Below are positions 33,960 to 42,190 of a DNA stretch of 64,000 nt, piece after piece. The notes beneath the pieces are model-generated. The model did no database searches and had not been told where the DNA came from. It was given only the letters and a program-made list of their open reading frames with translations. The stretch is from Thermaerobacter sp. FW80. GTDB taxonomy: Bacteria; Bacillota; Sulfobacillia; Thermaerobacterales; Thermaerobacteraceae. Position numbers and translations under genes: made by a program. Location: assembly GCF_004634385.1 (NCBI RefSeq), contig NZ_CP037895.1:2207245-2271244 (forward strand). The letters run 5' to 3'. Each line of letters opens with the position of its first letter. Position 1 is the stretch's first letter.

Positions 33960-35144
33960 TCAGCCGTCCTCCCCTCGCTCGCGGGGGTTCCCTCCGGGGA
34001 GGTCCTCCCCGCGCTCGCGAGGGCTCGCTCCGGGGCGCCCGCGGGGGCTCCCTCCGGGGAGGCCTCGCCCTCGCCCAAGGGGGCCGTCGCCAGGACCGTC
34101 CGGGTCGCGGCCCGCGGCCGGGTGACCCGCGTCGGCGGGCAGCCGGCAGTCCCGCGGCGCCCGGTCGTCGCGCCAGCGCCGGAAGACGGGGTGCCGCAGG
34201 TGCCCCTGGGGCGTCCAGTGCAGGTAGGTCACCTCGCACACCAGGCTGGGCTCGACCCAGACCACCGGCCGGTGGCGGGCGCGCGCCGGCACCGTGGCGA
34301 AGGGGCAGGTGGCCCGCGGGCGGAGGCGTCCCAGCAAGTGGCGGATCGCCTCGCCGCCGAGGCCCGTGCTGACGTCGCCCACGTAGTGCAGCGCCCCGTC
34401 CGGACCGTAGAGCCCCAGGAGCAGGGTCCCCACCCCGGCCGCCCGGCCTCCGGGCACCACCCCGCCCACCACCGCCTCCAGCTCCCGTTCCGCCTTGATC
34501 TTCTGCCAGTGGTCGGTGCGCCATCCCGGCAAATAGGGGCTGTCCAGGCGCTTGGCCACCACGCCCTCCAGCCCCTGGTCGCGGACGCGGGCGAACAACG
34601 CCTCGCCCTGGCCCTCGACGCCGCGGGAGAGAGCGACGCCGGGCGCCGACCCCTGGGGGAAGAGGCGCTCCAGGCGGTGGACGCGGTCGGCCAGCGGGCG
34701 GCGAAGCCAGACCTCGCCGCCGAGCCCGAGGAGGTCGAAGACGACGAACAGCGCCGGAGCGATGGCGGCGGACCGGTCGCGGGCCGCGCCGGCCGCCGCG
34801 CGCACCCCTCCGGCCCGACGTTGGAGGGCGGCGAAGGAGGGCCGCCCGGCCACCAGGGCGACGATCTCCCCGTCCAAGACCGCGGCCGCCGGCAGCAGGC
34901 GGTGGAGGCCGGCCAGCTCGGGGAATCGCGGCGCCAGGTCGTGGCCGTGGCGGGACTGGAGGAAGGTGCGTCCCAGGACGGGGTCGGCGAAGGCCAGGCA
35001 GCGATACCCGTCCCACTTGACCTCGAAGCGGTAGGCCGGCGAGGAGAAGGGCGCGGGGGCCCGGCGGGCCAGCATCGGCGGCAGCCGGCCCGGGCACCAG
35101 AGCTCGTGCCACGTCCGCGGGATGGGCGGCCCTCCGCCCGCCAC
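33960..35144 (-). CDS. ATP-dependent DNA ligase (LigD ligase type)
   Basis: Predicted 394 residues. The adenylation motif is FEVKWDGYRC with Lys43. Other nucleotidyltransferase motifs are LDGEIVAL, EGVVAKRLDSPY and WQKIKAER, followed by an OB domain (GVGTLLLGLYGPDG, EVTYLHWTPQGHLRHPVFRRW). It seals double-strand breaks in bacterial NHEJ. GTG 35144 is chosen because AGAGGGGGG lies upstream. The last 45 residues are Gly/Arg/Pro repeats, encoded by copies of a 22-bp sequence (33981-34002, 34041-34062). No phosphoesterase domain is present. Confidence 0.93.
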   Translation of the reverse strand: MAGGGPPIPRTWHELWCPGRLPPMLARRAPAPFSSPAYRFEVKWDGYRCLAFADPVLGRTFLQSRHGHDLAPRFPELAGLHRLLPAAAVLDGEIVALVAGRPSFAALQRRAGGVRAAAGAARDRSAAIAPALFVVFDLLGLGGEVWLRRPLADRVHRLERLFPQGSAPGVALSRGVEGQGEALFARVRDQGLEGVVAKRLDSPYLPGWRTDHWQKIKAERELEAVVGGVVPGGRAAGVGTLLLGLYGPDGALHYVGDVSTGLGGEAIRHLLGRLRPRATCPFATVPARARHRPVVWVEPSLVCEVTYLHWTPQGHLRHPVFRRWRDDRAPRDCRLPADAGHPAAGRDPDGPGDGPLGRGRGLPGGSPRGRPGASPRERGEDLPGGNPRERGEDG

Positions 35145-35229
35145 GGTCAGCCCCCCTCTGGCGCGACCCGGCGGCACGTCCGGCCCGACGGCCCGGCGGG
35201 CGACGCCGGCCGCCGGGACAGGGCGAGCC

Positions 35230-36321
35230 TCAGCGGACCGGGGCGCCCGCGCCCCGGCGGCCCTCCAGCTGCTCCAGGCTCGCCCGCAGCGCTTCCATGA
35301 GGTCGACCACCGGGGCCGGCTCGGGCGGCGCCACCACCGCCTCCTGCCCCTGGAGCTTGCGCTGGACCACCGTCAACAGGGCCTCCCGGTACCGGTCGCG
35401 GTAGCGGTCGGGATCGAAGCGGGTCGTCAGCCGGTCGATCAGGTGCAGCGCCAGCTCGAGCTCGCGGTCGTCCACCGCCCCGTCCCCGCCGGTGCGGGCT
35501 GCGACGGGGGAGGCCGGGCGCCCGTCGGCCTCCGCCGGCCGCCCGGCGGCCGTCCCATCGACGGCGGCGCCATCCGGCGGCGGGCCGCTCGGGGCGGCGC
35601 CGGGCCAGCCGTCGGGACGCAGGGGGGCGGAACCCGCAGCGGTCACGGCGGGCGGCCGCCCTTGCCCGTCATGCCCGGGGGCCGGTCCCCCGTCGGCCGG
35701 ACCCCCCGGGCCCGCTGCTCGCGCGCCGCCGGGCGCGACGTCCGCCCCCGCCGGCACCGACGTCTCCGGGGGGCCCAGGGCGGCGAAGGCCGGCAGCGCC
35801 TCCAGCGGCCGGATCTCGTCGGGATAGGCCATGGCCACCAGGGCCAGCGCCCGCTGGCGGAAGGTGCGCAGGCAGGCCAGGGTCTCCTTGTTCCGCAGGG
35901 CGACCTTGGCGATGGCCACGCGGCCCCGCAGGTCCATGGCCCGGCGCAGCAGGCGGTAGGCCTTGCCGCCGCCCTCGGCGGGCTCGAGGTAGTACGTGCG
36001 CTGGAAGTAGATCGGGTCGATGGCCTCGCCCTGGACGAAGTCCAGGATCTCGATGGCCCGGGCGGTGGGCAGGGGCAGGCGGGCCAGGTCCTCGTCGGTG
36101 ATCAGGACGAACCGGTCCGGGGCGTACTCGTACCCCCGCGCCAGCTCCTCCGCGGCCACCTCCACGTCGCAACGGGGGCACCAGCGGCGGTAGCGGATGG
36201 GCGTCCCGCACCGCTGGTGCAGCTGGCGGAAGCGGACCGCCTTCTCCTCCACCGCCAGGTACATGCGCACGGGGATGTTGACGAGGCCGAAGCTGATCAC
36301 GCCCCGCCAGAGGCTGCGCAC
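35230..36321 (-). CDS. ku: Ku homodimer protein of bacterial NHEJ
   Basis: A predicted 363-residue Ku protein. The N-terminus RSLWRGVISFGLVNIPVRM and the core segments CPRCDVEVAAEELARGYEY, IDPIYFQRTYYLEP and RVAIAKVALRNKETLACLR are diagnostic. Ku rings DNA ends and recruits the ligase and polymerase. A Gly/Pro/Ala-rich insertion of about 100 residues splits the core before ELELALHLIDRLTTRFDPDRYRD, making it longer than the usual 270-300. GTG 36321 follows AAGGGGAG. It is the first gene of the ku-ligase-polymerase-SNF2 set. Confidence 0.95.
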   Translation of the reverse strand: MRSLWRGVISFGLVNIPVRMYLAVEEKAVRFRQLHQRCGTPIRYRRWCPRCDVEVAAEELARGYEYAPDRFVLITDEDLARLPLPTARAIEILDFVQGEAIDPIYFQRTYYLEPAEGGGKAYRLLRRAMDLRGRVAIAKVALRNKETLACLRTFRQRALALVAMAYPDEIRPLEALPAFAALGPPETSVPAGADVAPGGARAAGPGGPADGGPAPGHDGQGRPPAVTAAGSAPLRPDGWPGAAPSGPPPDGAAVDGTAAGRPAEADGRPASPVAARTGGDGAVDDRELELALHLIDRLTTRFDPDRYRDRYREALLTVVQRKLQGQEAVVAPPEPAPVVDLMEALRASLEQLEGRRGAGAPVR

Positions 36322-36440
36322 CGGCCATCTCCCCTTCCCCGCGCCCCGACCCCGGCCGGCATCCATCCCCGGCCTGCGCCGGTGCCCTCACCGCCCGGCC
36401 CGACGCCTGGCAGCCCGGCGCCCTCCGGCGCCAGCGGCGG

Positions 36441-37061
36441 CTAGTCCAGGGGCGGCGACTCGTCCCCCACCGCGCCCGCCGACCAGCCGGTTCGCTCCAG
36501 GGGGCGCGTCGCGGCGTCCCCGGGGCGCGCCCGGGATCCCATGGCGCCGGTGCCGGGTCCGGGCCGCTGGCCCTGCGGCCCGGCGAGCGGCGCCCCCGGC
36601 ACGGCGGGCGACCCCGACGCCCCGGCGCCGGCCGCCGTGCGGCCGCCCGGGGCGGAGGCTCCGCCCGGGACCGTCCCGTCTCGTCCCGACCAGAAACGGC
36701 GGACCCGATCCAGGACCTCCGGGGCCGCATCGATGATGCGGTCCAGGAAGGCGCCCTCGGCCACCGGGAGCAGCCGCACCCGACCCTGTCCCACCACGAG
36801 GAATCCCACCGGCTGGACGCTCACCCCCGCCCCGCTGCCTCCCGCGAAGGGCCAGGCGGCGTCGCCTGCCTCGGTGCGCCGCGGCTCCCGGCCGTACTCG
36901 CCGCCGCCGGCGACGAAGCCGACGGAGACGCGGGAGACGGGCACGATGACCGTGCCGTCCTTGGCCTCCACCGCGTCGCCGACGACGGTGTTGACGTCCA
37001 CCATCTGCTTGAGGCTCTCCATCGCCGTGTGCATCAAGCCCTGGATGGGATGCTCGCCCAA
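36441..37061 (-). CDS. ytfJ: Sporulation protein YtfJ (GerW family)
   Basis: Predicted 206 residues. The first 110 match YtfJ: HPIQGLMHTAMESLKQMVDV, GDAVEAKDGTVIVPVSRVSVGF, and a glycine-rich GGGEYG. TTG 37061 is selected because the resulting GEHPIQGLM aligns with the Bacillus start and AGGGGGG sits 8 nt upstream. In Bacillus the protein is expressed in the forespore and is needed for SleB-dependent germination. The last 70 residues are disordered. It follows scpAB and DUF2953 on the strand, the same order as in many Clostridia. Confidence 0.93.
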   Translation of the reverse strand: MGEHPIQGLMHTAMESLKQMVDVNTVVGDAVEAKDGTVIVPVSRVSVGFVAGGGEYGREPRRTEAGDAAWPFAGGSGAGVSVQPVGFLVVGQGRVRLLPVAEGAFLDRIIDAAPEVLDRVRRFWSGRDGTVPGGASAPGGRTAAGAGASGSPAVPGAPLAGPQGQRPGPGTGAMGSRARPGDAATRPLERTGWSAGAVGDESPPLD

Positions 37062-37170
37062 CCCCTCGACCCCCCTGCCCTGCAGCGCCGCCTGCGCGTC
37101 CGACCCCGCCGGTCCCCGCGGGCCCCGCCGGTGGCGGGTGGGCCGTGGGGCCGTCAAGGCCGTGCGGCCG

Positions 37171-37860
37171 TCAAGGTTGCGCGCCCGGCCTCCGCGGCCC
37201 CCGGCGCGGGCCGGCAGCGGGGGCCGCCGGCGGCCTCCGGGAGCGGAGCGCCCAGGCGGCGCTCATAGTCTCCCAAAGCGGCAGGCGGGCGATGCACTCC
37301 AGCTCCAGGGCCCAGGCGTGCCGGCCAAAGGCCGGTTCGACCCGAACGTCGACGGGGCCGGTGGCGCGACGCCCGGCGACGGCCGCGGCGGCGGCGCCGG
37401 TCAGCGCCCAGAGGCTGCCGGCCAGCCAAGCCGTGGCCGCGGCGTCGACGACGCCCGCCACGATGCGCAGGGAGAGGCGCCGGATCTCCCAGCGGTCCCC
37501 GGCCAGGAGCCGTCGCCACGGGTGGCTCGCGGCCGGCCCGCCGGCGGCCGCCGCGCCCGGCGCCGGCCTCAGGTGGAGGATCCGCGTCCCCCGCCGTCGC
37601 CCGTCCCGGGCGGGTGGCCGAAGGGGGCCGACCCCGGGCAGGTGCACCGAGTGCCGGCGCCGCAGGGGGCCGGGGAGCCGGCCGGTGATCCAGGCGCGGT
37701 AGGCGAGGCGCGGCCAGCCGACCATGAGCGCTGCCGTCAACCGCCGACCGCGCCAGCGGACCCGCAGTCGCAGGGGCAGGAGGGGCCGGTGCAGGATCCA
37801 GCGCACGGCGATGGCCAGGGCGAGGGCCAGGGTGGCGGCGGCCAGCCCGGAGCGGCCCAT
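37171..37860 (-). CDS. DUF2953 family protein
   Basis: A 229-residue protein with an N-terminal membrane segment (LAAATLALALAIAVRWIL) and a beta-strand region (LRLRVRWRGRRLTAALMV). Position between ytfJ and scpB, where DUF2953 genes are usually found in spore formers, and general layout support the assignment. The function is unknown; expression in the forespore with ytfJ is likely from context. ATG 37860 has GGAGGTG 6 nt upstream. The central and C-terminal parts are unusually Ala/Arg-rich. Confidence 0.7.
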   Translation of the reverse strand: MGRSGLAAATLALALAIAVRWILHRPLLPLRLRVRWRGRRLTAALMVGWPRLAYRAWITGRLPGPLRRRHSVHLPGVGPLRPPARDGRRRGTRILHLRPAPGAAAAGGPAASHPWRRLLAGDRWEIRRLSLRIVAGVVDAAATAWLAGSLWALTGAAAAAVAGRRATGPVDVRVEPAFGRHAWALELECIARLPLWETMSAAWALRSRRPPAAPAAGPRRGPRRPGAQP

Positions 37861-37877
37861 GGGAGCACCTCCGCCCG

Positions 37878-38480
37878 CTAGGATGCCCCAGGGCCGGGCG
37901 TGGACGTCCCCCCATCGGGCGGGGTCCCCGGCGTCGCGCCGCGTTCGTCCAGCGACGGCGCGTCCGGCGGGACGAAGGCGCTGGGGGGCGGCAGCTCGCT
38001 CAGGTCCTTGAGGCCGAACATCTGCAGGAAGAGGGGCGTGGTCCCGTACAGGATCGGGCGGCCGGGCGCGTCCTTGCGGCCGACCTCGCGGATCAGCCCG
38101 CGCTCCAGCAGCGTCCGCAGGCCGGCCTCCGACTGGACGCCGCGGATGGCCTCGATCTCCGCCCGGGTCACCGGCTGGCGGTAGGCGACGATGGCCAGCG
38201 TCTCCAGGGCCGCGCGCGAGAGCGCCTGGCGCCGCGGCTGCAGGAGCTCCTCCACCGCGCGCCGGTACTCCCGCCGGGTCACCAGCTGCCAGCCGCCGGC
38301 CACCTCGACCAGTTCGATCCCGCGCCCAGGCGCCCGGCAGGCCTCGGCCAGCTCGGCCAGCGCCTCCCGCACCACCCCTTCGCCGACGCCCAGGATGCGG
38401 GCCATGCGGGCCACGGAGAGCGGCTCGCCGGCGACGAAGAGCAGGGCCTCCACGGCGCCCCGGATCGGTTCCACCGTCAA
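37878..38480 (-). CDS. scpB: Segregation and condensation protein B
   Basis: A 200-residue winged-helix kleisin partner. EALLFVAGEPLSVARMARILG, RAALETLAIVAYRQPVTRAEIEAIRGV and the ILYGTTPLFLQMFGLKDLSELP end are diagnostic. ScpB dimers bind ScpA and SMC to compact and separate chromosomes. Its TTG 38480 start overlaps the scpA stop (TTGA); GTG 38474 is possible. The last 30 residues are disordered. Confidence 0.96.
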   Translation of the reverse strand: MTVEPIRGAVEALLFVAGEPLSVARMARILGVGEGVVREALAELAEACRAPGRGIELVEVAGGWQLVTRREYRRAVEELLQPRRQALSRAALETLAIVAYRQPVTRAEIEAIRGVQSEAGLRTLLERGLIREVGRKDAPGRPILYGTTPLFLQMFGLKDLSELPPPSAFVPPDAPSLDERGATPGTPPDGGTSTPGPGAS

Positions 38481-39331
38481 GCCGGCGTCCCCCCTGGGGC
38501 CGCCTCCTCCGCCGCCGGGGCCGCGCCGGTCTCGCCGCCGCTCTCCCGCTCCGCGCCGGCACCGCGCCGTCCGCCCCGCTCCTCCCCGCCCGCGGGCTCG
38601 GCCCGGACCCCCTCGGCGGGGTAGAGCACGATCTCGCCGAAGGCGCGGTCCTGCCGCACCCGCACCCGCCCCTGGCGGATCAGCTCCAGCAGGGCTAGGA
38701 AGGTGACCACCACCTCCAGCCGGGTGGCGCGGCCGGAGAAGCAGGCGCGAAAGGTGACGGGGCCCGCGGTGGCGGCCAGCAGCCGCAGGATGGCGTCCAT
38801 CTGCTGGGCCACCGTCACCTCCTCCGGCTCCACCACCACCTCGGGCGTCTCGCGCGCGGCGGCGAGCACGGTGGCGAAGGCGCGGACCAGGTCCTCCAGG
38901 GTCACCCCCTCGAGGCCGCTCAGCTCGCCGGCCAGCGGTTCGATGGCCTCGGCCAGCCGCGGATAGCGTCCGCCGTGCTGCTCCGCCAGCTGGCTCAGAT
39001 AGCGGGCGGCCTCCTTGTACCGGCGGTACTCCAGCAGCCGGCGCACCAGCTCCTCGCGCGGGTCCGGCTCCTCGGCGGCCTCCTCCTCCTGGGCGCGCGG
39101 CTCCGGCGGCAGCAGCATCCGCGCCTTGATCTCGATGAGCTGGGCGGCCAGCACGACGAACTCGCTGGTCACCTCCAGGTCCAGCCGGCGCATGGCCTCC
39201 AGGTGCTCCAGGTACTGCTCGGTGATGCGGGCGATGGGGATGTCGTGGATGTCGATCTCCTGCCTCTCGATCAGCTGCAGCAGCAGGTCCAGCGGCCCCT
39301 CGAACCGGTCGAGCCGTACGGTGTACGCCAT
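38477..39331 (-). CDS. scpA: Segregation and condensation protein A (kleisin)
   Basis: Predicted 284 residues. The N-terminal TVRLDRFEGPLDLLLQLIERQEIDI and EQYLEHLEAMRRLDLEVTSEFVVLAAQLIEIKARMLLP are typical of the SMC-head-binding helices. The C-terminal winged helix contains FLALLELIRQGRVRVRQDRAFGEI. ScpA bridges SMC heads and binds ScpB. ATG 39331 has GGGGAGGAG upstream. The scpB start overlaps its stop. The final 45 residues are Gly/Ala/Glu-rich and dispensable-looking. Confidence 0.96.
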   Translation of the reverse strand: MAYTVRLDRFEGPLDLLLQLIERQEIDIHDIPIARITEQYLEHLEAMRRLDLEVTSEFVVLAAQLIEIKARMLLPPEPRAQEEEAAEEPDPREELVRRLLEYRRYKEAARYLSQLAEQHGGRYPRLAEAIEPLAGELSGLEGVTLEDLVRAFATVLAAARETPEVVVEPEEVTVAQQMDAILRLLAATAGPVTFRACFSGRATRLEVVVTFLALLELIRQGRVRVRQDRAFGEIVLYPAEGVRAEPAGGEERGGRRGAGAERESGGETGAAPAAEEAAPGGTPA

Positions 39332-39371
39332 GCCGACTCCTCCCCGCCGCCCGGGCCTCCGCCCGGGCCGC

Positions 39372-39992
39372 TCACCGGCCTCCCGCCATGGCCGCGGCCA
39401 GGCCCGCCAGGCCGTCCATCACCAGGGCGGCCAACGGGTGGAGCACCAGATCCAGGGTGTGGGTCACCAACAGCAGCATGAGCAACAGCCATCCGTAGGA
39501 CTCCAGCGCATCGAGCCAGCCGCCGCTGCGCCCCAGGAGCGCGCGCAGGACCCGGGAGCCGTCCAGCGGCGGGATGGGGATGAGGTTGAACACCGCCAGG
39601 TAGACGTTGATGATGGCGACGTACCGCACCGCCACCCCGACCAGTCCCGTCGGCTCCCAGAGGTCCGCGATGACGAAGGTCGCGAACGCCAGGGCGAGAT
39701 TGGTCGCCGGACCGGCCGCCGCCACCAGCGCCATGCCGGCCAGGGGGTTGCGGAAGTGCCACGGGTTCACGGGCACGGGCTTCGCCCAGCCGAAGCCGAA
39801 GAGCACCAGCAGCAGGGTGCCGATGGGATCCAGGTGGGCCAGGGGATCGAGGGTCAGGCGTCCGGCTGCCCGGGGCGTCGGATCGCCCAGGTGGTGGGCC
39901 ACGCGGGCGTGGGCGTACTCATGCAGCACCAGCGCCAGGAGCAGGCCCGGCGCGGCGATCAGGAGTCCCAAGGGGTCGAACAGGCCCGACAC
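39372..39992 (-). CDS. Site-2 type (M50) membrane metalloprotease
   Basis: A 206-residue polytopic protein. The zinc motif HEYAH is near residue 27 and the third ligand lies in NLIPIPPLDGSRVLRAL. Six hydrophobic segments are visible. Rhomboid-like regulated proteolysis of membrane substrates is the family role; in Bacillota this small group (YwhC-like) sits before scpA. GTG 39992 follows GGGGAG and gives the usual N-terminus; the frame is open further upstream without similarity. Confidence 0.92.
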   Translation of the reverse strand: MSGLFDPLGLLIAAPGLLLALVLHEYAHARVAHHLGDPTPRAAGRLTLDPLAHLDPIGTLLLVLFGFGWAKPVPVNPWHFRNPLAGMALVAAAGPATNLALAFATFVIADLWEPTGLVGVAVRYVAIINVYLAVFNLIPIPPLDGSRVLRALLGRSGGWLDALESYGWLLLMLLLVTHTLDLVLHPLAALVMDGLAGLAAAMAGGR

Positions 39993-40192
39993 GGGCAACG
40001 CTCCCCGCTCCGGACCGGCCCCAGGCGCGGCCCCCGCCGGCGCGCGGCGGCCGCGGCCGGCCCGCACTGGGGCGAAGCGCGCCCTTCGCATCGACGGCAC
40101 CGCCCGGCCGGCCCGGCAGTCTGGCTCGAGTCTAGCCAAGGGCCGCGCCGGGGGTCAAGGTCGCGGGTCGCCGGTGCCCGGGCGCCACCCGG

Positions 40193-41776
40193 TCACGCCG
40201 GCTGGGGGCCGCCCGCCTCGCCCCCCTCCACCGGGCGGGGGAAGGTGCGCTCGCGGGCGACCCGCACCGTCATCGGCTGGCGCAGCAGCATGCGGACCAG
40301 CGCCCGCCCGTCGAAGGGCACCAGCGGCCACAGGTAGGGCACGCCGAAGGACCGCGTGCTGAGCAGGAGGACGAAGGACGCCAGGATGCCCAGCAAGAAC
40401 CCCGGGACGCCCAGCGTCCCCGCCAGGATCAGCAGCCCCACCCGCAACAGGCGGAAGGCCTGGGCCAGCTCGACGCTCGGCGTGGCGAAGGTGCCCAGCG
40501 CCGCCAGCGCGATGTAGAGGATGGCCTCGTTGGTGAACAGGCCCACCTGCACGGCCAGCTGGCCGATGAGGACGGCACCGATGATGCCGAGGGAGGTGGA
40601 GAGGGCTTCGGGCGTGTGGATCAGGGCCAGGCGGATGAGCTCGATGCCGACCTCGCCGAGGATGAACTGCCATTCCAGGTCGATGCCCGCCGGCTTCCGC
40701 GGACCCAGGATGGCCAGCCAGTCCCGGGGCAGCCCGGTCAGCCGGTCCTTGTCCAGGACCAGGGCGACCCACAGGGCGGGCCCGAACCACGCCAGCAGCA
40801 CCCCGGCGTAGCGGATCAGCCGCACCCAGGTGCCCACGGTGGCGTTCTCGTGGAACTCCTCGGCGTGCTGCAGGTGGTGGAACAGCGTGGTGGGCAGGAT
40901 GATGGCCGACGGGCTGGTGTCCACCAGGATCAGGACGTGCCCTTCGATCAGGTGGACCGCGGCCACGTCGGGCCGCTCGGTGAAGCGCACCAGCGGGAAC
41001 GGGTTCCACCAGCGCCGGGGCCCGACCAGGTGCTCCACCACGGCGGACTCGGCCATGGGGATGGCGTCGGTCTCGACCCGCTGCAGCCGCTGGCGCACCG
41101 CCTCCACCAGCCCGGGGTCCGCCACGTCCTTGAGGTAGACCAGGGCGACGTCGGTGCGCGAGCGTCGGCCGACGTGGACGACCTCCGCCCGGAACTGCGG
41201 ATCCCGCAGCCGCCGCCGGATCAGGGCGGTATTGTAGACCAGCGTCTCGGTGAACCCGTCGTGGGGGCCGCGCAGCACCTTCTCCAGGGCCGGCTCCGCG
41301 ATGCCCCGGCTGGGATAGGTGCGGACGTCGATCAGGTAGGCGCGATCGACGCCATCGACCAGCAGCGCCACGGGTCCCATCAGCACCTTCTCCACCACGT
41401 CGTCTAGGGTCTGGGCCGGATCCACCTCCAGGTAGCCGATGCCCTCGACGAACACCTGGGTGAACCACAGGCGGTCGTCCTCCCGGGCCGAGGGGTCGGG
41501 TTCGAAGACCGCCAGCGCCTGCATGATGCGCAGCAGCACGTCGGTCTTGACGAGGCCGTCGATGCCGATCAGCACGGCATCGCGGCCGGCGAACCGGGAG
41601 GGCTTGATCAGGACGTCGAAGCTCTCGCCCGCGCCCAGCACCCGCCGCAGGTACGCCAGGTTCGCCTCCAGCTCCCGTCGGATCGGGTGCCTGGACTCCC
41701 CGTGGTCGACGGCCGCGCGGATCGCCCCGGCCGCCCCGGCGGGTTCCGGTGCGGACGAACCGGCCCCTTCCCGCAT
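40193..41776 (-). CDS. spoVAF: GerA-family protein SpoVAF
   Basis: A 527-residue spore membrane protein of the GerA superfamily. The N-terminal half has a soluble domain (SFDVLIKPSRFAGRDAVLIG, VEGIGYLEVDP, LVDGVDRAYLIDVRTYPSRG). RPDVAAVHLIEGHVLILVDTSPS and four to five membrane helices follow (LALIHTPEALSTSLGIIGAVLIG). Gene order after spoVAE supports SpoVAF rather than a germinant receptor A subunit. ATG 41776 has GAGGGGAGGG upstream. The N-terminus contains a GGACGAACCGGC copy. Confidence 0.93.
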   Translation of the reverse strand: MREGAGSSAPEPAGAAGAIRAAVDHGESRHPIRRELEANLAYLRRVLGAGESFDVLIKPSRFAGRDAVLIGIDGLVKTDVLLRIMQALAVFEPDPSAREDDRLWFTQVFVEGIGYLEVDPAQTLDDVVEKVLMGPVALLVDGVDRAYLIDVRTYPSRGIAEPALEKVLRGPHDGFTETLVYNTALIRRRLRDPQFRAEVVHVGRRSRTDVALVYLKDVADPGLVEAVRQRLQRVETDAIPMAESAVVEHLVGPRRWWNPFPLVRFTERPDVAAVHLIEGHVLILVDTSPSAIILPTTLFHHLQHAEEFHENATVGTWVRLIRYAGVLLAWFGPALWVALVLDKDRLTGLPRDWLAILGPRKPAGIDLEWQFILGEVGIELIRLALIHTPEALSTSLGIIGAVLIGQLAVQVGLFTNEAILYIALAALGTFATPSVELAQAFRLLRVGLLILAGTLGVPGFLLGILASFVLLLSTRSFGVPYLWPLVPFDGRALVRMLLRQPMTVRVARERTFPRPVEGGEAGGPQPA

Positions 41777-41836
41777 GGCTCCGCCCTCCCCTCGCGTGCG
41801 TTCCCCGGCCGCCGCCGGCTTCGTCTGGCGCGTCGG

Positions 41837-42190
41837 CTACCCCTTCGGGTTGAACAGCAGGGCCGTCAGGAGGCCGCCGAGGATGGCCACCGTCAGGCCG
41901 AGGGCCGTCGCGCCGAGGCCGCCGGCCAGGATGCCGCCCAGGCCCCGGCTCGCCCCCTGGAGGGCGCCCTCGACCAGCGCGAACCCGAAACCCGGCAGCG
42001 GGATGGTCGCCCCGGCGCCGGCCAGTTCCACCAGCGGCCGGTAGAGGCCCAGCCCGCCGGCCACGGCGCCCAGGACGACGAACAGCACCATCACGTGCCC
42101 CTGGGTGAAGCGCGGTGGCGTCAGGTCCAGCACCAGCTGGGCCAGGGTGCAGAGCAGGCCCCCGACGACGAACGCCAGGAGATAGCTCAC
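41837..42190 (-). CDS. spoVAE: Stage V sporulation protein AE (SpoVAEb type)
   Basis: A 117-residue membrane protein with three or four helices, with LAFVVGGLLCTLAQLVLDLTPPRFTQGH and LPGFGFALVEGALQGASRGLGGI. SpoVA proteins form the channel for dipicolinic acid entry into the forespore and release in germination. GTG 42190 overlaps the spoVAD stop (GTGA), showing coupling. No SpoVAA, SpoVAB or SpoVAEa gene accompanies it. Confidence 0.94.
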   Translation of the reverse strand: MSYLLAFVVGGLLCTLAQLVLDLTPPRFTQGHVMVLFVVLGAVAGGLGLYRPLVELAGAGATIPLPGFGFALVEGALQGASRGLGGILAGGLGATALGLTVAILGGLLTALLFNPKG

